DNA from: Siccirubricoccus phaeus
GTDB lineage: Bacteria; Pseudomonadota; Alphaproteobacteria; Acetobacterales; Acetobacteraceae
Direction of reading: 5' to 3'
Assembly (NCBI RefSeq): GCF_008360935.1
Contig: NZ_SRXO01000012.1
Span: 1-64,000, forward strand
Length of the DNA stretch: 64,000 nt
Numbering within the stretch: the first letter of the stretch is position 1; the number at the start of each line of letters is the position of its first letter. Shown in pieces: positions 59,788 through 64,000 of this stretch. A program made the translations under genes and the position numbers. The notes beneath the pieces are model-generated. The model did not search any database and was not told the origin of the DNA. It saw nothing but the letters and a program-made list of their open reading frames with translations.

Positions 59788-60162
59788 ATGCCCGACCTGA
59801 CCGATTATGCGAAGAACCTTCTCGGCCGCGCGCTCTGCGCCCGGGCGCCGGCGATGCCGACCGCGGTCTATCTCGGCCTCGGCACCGGCGGCAGCGATGC
59901 CACCGGCCTGACCGGCGAGCCGACCGGCACCGGCTATGCCCGGCAGCGGGTGACCTTCAGCGGCACCGGCGCGCAGCAGAACACCGATGCGGTGACCTTC
60001 ACCTTCGCCGCCTCGGCCGGCACGCTGACGCATGTCGGGCTGTTCGACGCGGTGAGCGGCGGCAATGCGCTGACCTGGTCCGCGCTGTCGCAGGCCGCTG
60101 CGGTGACCGGCGCCGGGACGGTGACGATCAACCCGGCCGGGCTGGTGCTGACGGCGAGCTGA
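59788..60162 (+). CDS. Phage tail fibre-like protein
   Basis: A 124-residue protein. PDLTDYAKNLLGRALCARA, PTAVYLGLGTGGSDATGLTG, EPTGTGYARQRVTFSGTG and LTHVGLFDAVSGGNALTWSA match a common prophage tail fibre/gp53-like family in which a short beta-sandwich repeats. A ribosome site (AGGAGAG) lies 7 bp upstream. It is last of the four-gene tail cassette; beyond it the sequence is degraded. Confidence 0.72.
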   Translation: MPDLTDYAKNLLGRALCARAPAMPTAVYLGLGTGGSDATGLTGEPTGTGYARQRVTFSGTGAQQNTDAVTFTFAASAGTLTHVGLFDAVSGGNALTWSALSQAAAVTGAGTVTINPAGLVLTAS

Positions 60163-60831
60163 GGCAGCGGCCGGGCCCGGCCGGAGTCGGCGGTTTAACC
60201 TGCCGACCGAGGGCGGCACCGACCAGGCGCCGCCCTCTTTCCGGTTCGTGCCACCGCCTGCCGAAATGTTGAGTCACGTGGGAGACGGCATCGGCCGGGC
60301 GCGCGGGGCGGCGGCAACCCTGCTCCGCACGCAGGCGTTGGCCCAGGCTGAGGAACGGCCGGAGCGCCGTTCCGTTTCGATCTCGCACGCATTCCGGAGA
60401 GATTGCCTCGCATGCAGGTCCAGGCCGTCGTCCTCGACAAGCCCGAACCGCCGGCGCGCCCTGGGATCTGCATCGAGGCCGCCGAACTCAGCGGCCCCTG
60501 CCCCAGCGGGTATCGGTACGCGGGGAGAATGCCGCGTCTCTGGCACCGGCCGAGGCTGAGCCATGGCCCGAGCCATGGCCCACACCCTGCGTGTCTGGCC
60601 ATGAAAGGCGCCGGCATCATCGAGCCCGTCGGATGCGAGGTCACCCAGTGAATCCCCGCGACCGCCCTTTCCCATATCGGTTCGGATCCGGTCGAGGCCT
60701 TCGAGCATCTCGGCCTGCGGCGCCGGGGAACGGTCGAGCTGGGGCCGAAGCCGGGATCGTGACCGGCGTGGCCGCCTCGGCGCGCACCACAGCACGGCCG
60801 CTTGCCGCCCCTGATCGGGAGTTTGCCGGAA
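60163..60831. other. Degraded region between the tail cassette and the VTT gene
   Basis: About 670 bp without an intact gene. It contains the alcohol dehydrogenase remnant at 60412-60651. A second coding-like scrap at 60660-60761 (ALSHIGSDPVEAFEHLGLRR in one frame, ending TGA) could not be assigned. No repeat family members are present. Confidence 0.5.
60412..60651 (+). pseudogene. Zinc-dependent alcohol dehydrogenase, N-terminal remnant
   Basis: It starts MQVQAVVLDKPEPPARPG like a medium-chain ADH. Further on, WPTPCVSGHE in one frame continues as GAGIIEPVGCEVT in the next, so GHE-GAGIIE is split by one inserted A near 60603. The middle, where the catalytic CHSD segment should be, is scrambled. 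The catalytic and NAD domains are missing. It is a decayed gene. Confidence 0.5.
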
Positions 60832-61569
60832 ATGGGCATCAAGGCCGCCCGCCATCGCGGCATGGAAGATGATCGATTCGGATGGCTGCGGCTCCTGCCG
60901 GTCCTGGTCCTGCTGGCCGGGCTCGCGACGGCCTGGGCGTTCGGCCTGCAGCGCTACATGTCGCTGGATGTCCTGGCGGAGTACCGCGACGCGCTGTCGC
61001 AGCAGGTGGCGGCGCGGCCGTTCCTGTCGGCCGCATGCTACCTTCTGGCCTATGTGGCAGCGGTCACCTTCTCCGTCCCCGCCGGTCCCGTGCTGACGCT
61101 GGCGGGCGGCCTGCTGTTCGGCCGCTGGCTCGGCGCCGCGCTCGCGGTGACGGCCGCCACGGCGGGGGCCTGCCTGCTGTTCCTGGCCGTTCGCTCGGCG
61201 CTGGCCCCGGCGGTGGCGCAGCGGGCCGGCCCCTTCCTGGACCGGCTTCGGCCGGGGCTGGAGCGCGACGGCTTCTGGTACCTGCTCTCGCTGCGGCTGC
61301 TGCCCATCGTGCCCTACCCCGTCGGCAGCATCGCGCCGGCCCTGGTGGGGATGCCGTTCCGCGCTTTCCTGGCCGCGACCGCGCTGGGGATCGTGCCCAG
61401 CACCCTGATCTTTGCCGGCATCGGCGCCGGGTTCGGGCAGGTCTTCGCCCAGGGTGGGCGGGCGGATGCATCCGTGCTGCTCTCGGCGCCGATCCTGTTG
61501 CCGCTTCTCGGCCTCGCCACACTTTCTCTGGTGGCGATGTGGTGGCGGCGTTGGAGGAGCCATGCGTGA
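60832..61569 (+). CDS. TVP38/TMEM64 family (VTT domain) membrane protein
   Basis: A 245-residue protein with five or six spans. AVTFSVPAGPVLTLAGGLLF then GRWLGAALAVTAATAGACLL is the VTT (SNARE-associated) signature; LRLLPIVPYPVGSIAPALVG follows, with the family's RLxPxxP. It belongs to the DedA/VTT class of lipid-handling membrane proteins. The start is at 60832 or 60862 (MEDDRFGW). Its end overlaps the phospholipase-like gene by 8 bp. Confidence 0.85.
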   Translation: MGIKAARHRGMEDDRFGWLRLLPVLVLLAGLATAWAFGLQRYMSLDVLAEYRDALSQQVAARPFLSAACYLLAYVAAVTFSVPAGPVLTLAGGLLFGRWLGAALAVTAATAGACLLFLAVRSALAPAVAQRAGPFLDRLRPGLERDGFWYLLSLRLLPIVPYPVGSIAPALVGMPFRAFLAATALGIVPSTLIFAGIGAGFGQVFAQGGRADASVLLSAPILLPLLGLATLSLVAMWWRRWRSHA

Positions 61570-63133
61570 CAATTGCGGGCCGGGATCGGCGCATTCATCC
61601 CGTGCCGCCTCGGATGTAGCGGAGGCGAATGTCGGCGCCATGTGGCCGGAGTCCCGGCTCAGGGGTGCGGAGGAGGCCGCGCCGCATGGCGGGCAGTCCT
61701 CGCTGCTGCGCGCCGGCGAGACCTGCTGGCGTGTCGAGTCGGCGGGACGCATCGCCTTCCTGCTCGACAACGCCGCCTATTTCGCCGCGGCCAAGGCCGC
61801 CATGCTAAGAGCTGAGCGATCCATCCTGCTGCTCGGCTGGGATTTCGACCCGCGCACGCGCCTGTGCCCGGACGCGGCGGCACAGGAACCGCCGGACGAG
61901 ATCGGGCCGCTGCTGACCGCGCTTGCGACGCAGCGGCCGGGCCTCGACATCCGCGTGCTGGTCTGGGACATCCCCCTCCTGCTCACGGCGCGCAGGCAGT
62001 TCTTTCCCAGGCGCGCAGCCGCGCGGTTCCGGGGCGGCCAGGTGCATTTCCATCTGGACCACGCACCCATCGGCGCCTGCCATCATCAGAAATCGCTGAT
62101 CATCGACGACGCCATAGCCTTCTGCGGCGGTGGCGATTTCGCGATCAATCGCTGGGACACGCCGCGGCACCCGGACCATGATGCGCGCCGCCGCCTGCCC
62201 TTCGGCAGGGAGCACGCGCCGCGGCATGAGGTGATGATGCTGGTGGATGGCGGGGCGGCGGCGGCGCTGGGCCAGCTTGCGCGCGAACGCTGGCTGCATG
62301 CGACCGGCGAACGAATTGCGCCGCCGCCGCCTGTGGGCGGCGATCCCTGGCCGCAGGAGGTGCCCCCCGACCTGATGGGCGCGCCGCGCCTTGGCATCGC
62401 CCGCACCGAGCCGGCCTGGATGCACGACCCGCCGGCGCGCGAGGTCGAGGCGTTGTACCTGGCGGCCATCGCCGCCGCGCGCCGCTTCATCTACCTTGAG
62501 AATCAGTATTTCGCCTGGCCGCGGCTGGCGGATGCGCTGGCTGCGCGGCTCGCGGAGGCCGAGGGGCCGGAGATCCTGCTCATCGTGTCGAGGAGGAGTC
62601 CCGGCATTCTCGACCGGATGACGATGGATGCGCCGCGCGACTCGCTGGTGGCGCGGCTTCGTGCCGCTGACCGCCACGGCCGCTTCTCCGCCTATGCGCC
62701 GCGCACGGCGGGTGGGCGGACCGTCATCGTGCATTCGAAGGTCGCCATCATCGATGATCGGCTGCTGCGCGTCGGCTCGGCGAACCTCAACAACCGCTCG
62801 GGCGGCTTCGATACCGAATGCGACCTCGCCCTCGAAGCCCCGGCCGGGCCGGACGGCGCGCGCGTCCAGGCCGCGATCCGCCGCTTCCGGGAGCGGCTGA
62901 TCGGTCACTTCCTGGACGTCGACGATGCACGCATGGCGGCGGCGATCACCGCGGCGGGCGGGCTGGCCAAGGGCATCGAGGCGCTGGACGGCGGTCGCAG
63001 CCAGCGGCGGCTGCCGCCGCTCCAGCCCGGCGAGCCTGGCCCCTTCGGGGCGGTTGTCGCCGCCCTGCAACTGGGCAACCCGTGCGGGCCCGAGGATTCC
63101 TGGCGGCCCTGGCGACGGTGGCGTGCGTCGTAA
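61562..63133 (+). CDS. Phospholipase D-like protein (two HKD motifs)
   Basis: A 523-residue PLD-superfamily protein. First HKD motif: His175-x-Lys177-x4-Asp182 in HHQKSLIIDD, followed by AFCGGGDFAINRWDTPRHPD. Second: His391-x-Lys393-x4-Asp398 in HSKVAIIDDRLLRVGSANLN. YLENQYFAWPRLADALAARL fits cardiolipin-synthase-like/PLD enzymes. No membrane span or signal is seen. It is coupled to the VTT gene; in other bacteria these two occur fused or adjacent and act on phospholipids. Confidence 0.9.
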   Translation: MRDNCGPGSAHSSRAASDVAEANVGAMWPESRLRGAEEAAPHGGQSSLLRAGETCWRVESAGRIAFLLDNAAYFAAAKAAMLRAERSILLLGWDFDPRTRLCPDAAAQEPPDEIGPLLTALATQRPGLDIRVLVWDIPLLLTARRQFFPRRAAARFRGGQVHFHLDHAPIGACHHQKSLIIDDAIAFCGGGDFAINRWDTPRHPDHDARRRLPFGREHAPRHEVMMLVDGGAAAALGQLARERWLHATGERIAPPPPVGGDPWPQEVPPDLMGAPRLGIARTEPAWMHDPPAREVEALYLAAIAAARRFIYLENQYFAWPRLADALAARLAEAEGPEILLIVSRRSPGILDRMTMDAPRDSLVARLRAADRHGRFSAYAPRTAGGRTVIVHSKVAIIDDRLLRVGSANLNNRSGGFDTECDLALEAPAGPDGARVQAAIRRFRERLIGHFLDVDDARMAAAITAAGGLAKGIEALDGGRSQRRLPPLQPGEPGPFGAVVAALQLGNPCGPEDSWRPWRRWRAS

Positions 63134-63140
63134 GCGCTGC

Positions 63141-63893
63141 TTACACCGGCGCCTGCGGGCGGATGCTCAGCTCCACGACCAGCGGCAGGTGATCGGATGC
63201 CAGCCGCTCGAGCGGACCGCGGCGCACCTCCGCGCTCTGCGCCTCGACACCCTCGCCGAGGAAGACATGGTCGATGCGCAGCAGCGGCCACCGGGACGGG
63301 AAGGTGGGTCGCGGCCGCTGCCCGGGCTGCGCGCATTGCGCGTCGCGCAGGCCGGCGGCGAGCCGCCGATAGGCGCCGGAACGAGGCACGGCGTTGAAGT
63401 CGCCGAGCAGCACCGCCGGCTGGCCGCGGCAGGCCGGATGGCCGAGCCAGCCCTCCCCGAGCAATGCCGCGACCTGCGCCAGCCGCTCGCTTGGCGCCAG
63501 GCCGAGATGCGTGTTGATCACCTGCAGCACGGTCCCTTCGCCGAGTTCCACCGCGACCCAGAGCGCGCCACGCGGCTCCAGCAGCGGCCGATGCGTCAGG
63601 CCGGGCAACGGCCCGGCCTTGACGAGCCGGAGAGGCAGCGTGCTCAGGATCGCATCGCCGTAGGATTCCTCTTCGACCCGGAGCGCCGGGTGGAAGTGGA
63701 AATTCATGCCGAGCTCGCGCGCGATGCTGTGCGCCTGGTCGAGGCCACGGGTCCGGACGCGCCCGACATCGAGTTCCTGTAGCGCTACGATGTCGGGCCG
63801 GGCGGCGGCGATCACGGCGGCGATCCGCTCAGGCGAGAGCACGCCGTCCGTGCCGCGGCAGCTATGCACGTTGTAGGTCAGAATACGGGGCAT
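63141..63893 (-). CDS. Endonuclease/exonuclease/phosphatase (EEP) family protein
   Basis: A 250-residue EEP-fold hydrolase. ILTYNVHSCRGTDGVLSPER (metal-binding Asn8), ALQELDVGRVRT with the catalytic Glu, VINTHLGLAPSERLAQVAAL, LLGDFNAVPRSGAYRRLA, and SDHLPLVVEL with the catalytic Asp-His. It is convergent with the phospholipase gene (7-bp gap) and belongs to the same functional neighbourhood. The ATG at 63893 gives a standard EEP start, but the frame stays open to the window edge, so a longer N-terminus cannot be excluded. Confidence 0.9.
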   Translation of the reverse strand: MPRILTYNVHSCRGTDGVLSPERIAAVIAAARPDIVALQELDVGRVRTRGLDQAHSIARELGMNFHFHPALRVEEESYGDAILSTLPLRLVKAGPLPGLTHRPLLEPRGALWVAVELGEGTVLQVINTHLGLAPSERLAQVAALLGEGWLGHPACRGQPAVLLGDFNAVPRSGAYRRLAAGLRDAQCAQPGQRPRPTFPSRWPLLRIDHVFLGEGVEAQSAEVRRGPLERLASDHLPLVVELSIRPQAPV

Positions 63894-64000
63894 GCCGCGA
63901 CAACGCGCGATGGCCGCAGCGGCAGCGACCTGGCTTGGCGCACGTCCGGGGAACGTCCCGATATCGACCAGGACGTCGCCATCATCGCCAGGCCGGCTGG

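Noticed and set aside
56180-60162. Complete prophage
   Set aside because: Only tail or fibre-type genes are present; no integrase, terminase, capsid, lysis genes or attachment repeats were seen within the flanks.

Overview
The window is a GC-rich (about 70%) chromosomal segment from an alphaproteobacterium. The best fit is Acetobacteraceae, of the Roseomonas/Siccirubricoccus type. The evidence is the strong G/C third-position bias, UPF0262 and DUF983 genes, Bug-type (TctC) and orphan TRAP binding proteins, a membrane dehydrogenase made of a gluconate-dehydrogenase-like subunit, a GMC flavoprotein and a triheme cytochrome c, and several families of GC-rich palindromic intergenic repeats. Family names come from reading the translated sequences. 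No database search was run.

Layout. 1-7.2 kb holds mixed housekeeping and catabolic genes: an orphan Phd/YefM antitoxin, UPF0262, DUF983, an Asp/Glu racemase-like enzyme, a Bug-family binding protein, aquaporin Z and a GMC oxidoreductase, followed by a cluster of dispersed repeats. 7.4-13.9 kb holds a glycine-zipper lipoprotein, then the cell-shape operon mreB-mreC-mreD-mrdA(PBP2)-rodA, then tRNA-Lys(CTT) with its own promoter. 14.1-17.7 kb (minus strand) is a small glycan operon: a glycosyltransferase whose start is out of frame, UDP-galactopyranose mutase, and a GH1-like glycosidase. 18.0-27.6 kb (plus strand) is a respiratory block. A Tat-exported dehydrogenase small subunit, a GMC flavoprotein and a triheme cytochrome c are followed by a caa3-type cytochrome oxidase (cytochrome c, subunits II, I and III, a small membrane protein, CtaG, cytochrome c). 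Together these would carry electrons from periplasmic sugar or polyol oxidation to oxygen.

28.1-42.4 kb contains a gamma-glutamyltransferase-family gene and a surface-polysaccharide region: UDP-glucuronate-4-epimerase-like, UDP-HexNAc dehydrogenase-like, KpsC-like and an SDR, then lipoprotein-KpsM-KpsT-KpsE-KpsD. This is an ABC-transporter-dependent (group 2-like) capsule export system. It ends in an IS110 transposase remnant lying inside a dispersed repeat. 42.9-53.1 kb is mainly minus-strand metabolism: a CoxL-like molybdenum hydroxylase, a metallo-beta-lactamase-fold lactonase-like protein, a glycosyltransferase, a 3-hydroxyisobutyrate-dehydrogenase-like protein, a carboxymuconolactone-decarboxylase-like protein, a tandem GNAT and two tandem aspartate-aminotransferase paralogues. 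A haloacetate-dehalogenase-like hydrolase lies on the plus strand. 53.2-55.9 kb is a polyamine-type ABC transporter lacking its ATPase. 56.2-60.2 kb is an isolated four-gene phage-tail cassette including a pectate-lyase-fold tailspike. 60.4-60.7 kb is a decayed alcohol dehydrogenase. 60.8-63.9 kb is a VTT membrane protein, a phospholipase D-like protein and an endonuclease/exonuclease/phosphatase-family protein.

The most unusual signals are the dispersed palindromic repeat families, several of which supply or directly follow the stop codons of genes; the IS110 remnant embedded in one repeat; the stand-alone phage tail cassette; a 17-bp tandem repeat between mreB and mreC; and a one-base disruption at the start of the 17.6-kb glycosyltransferase.
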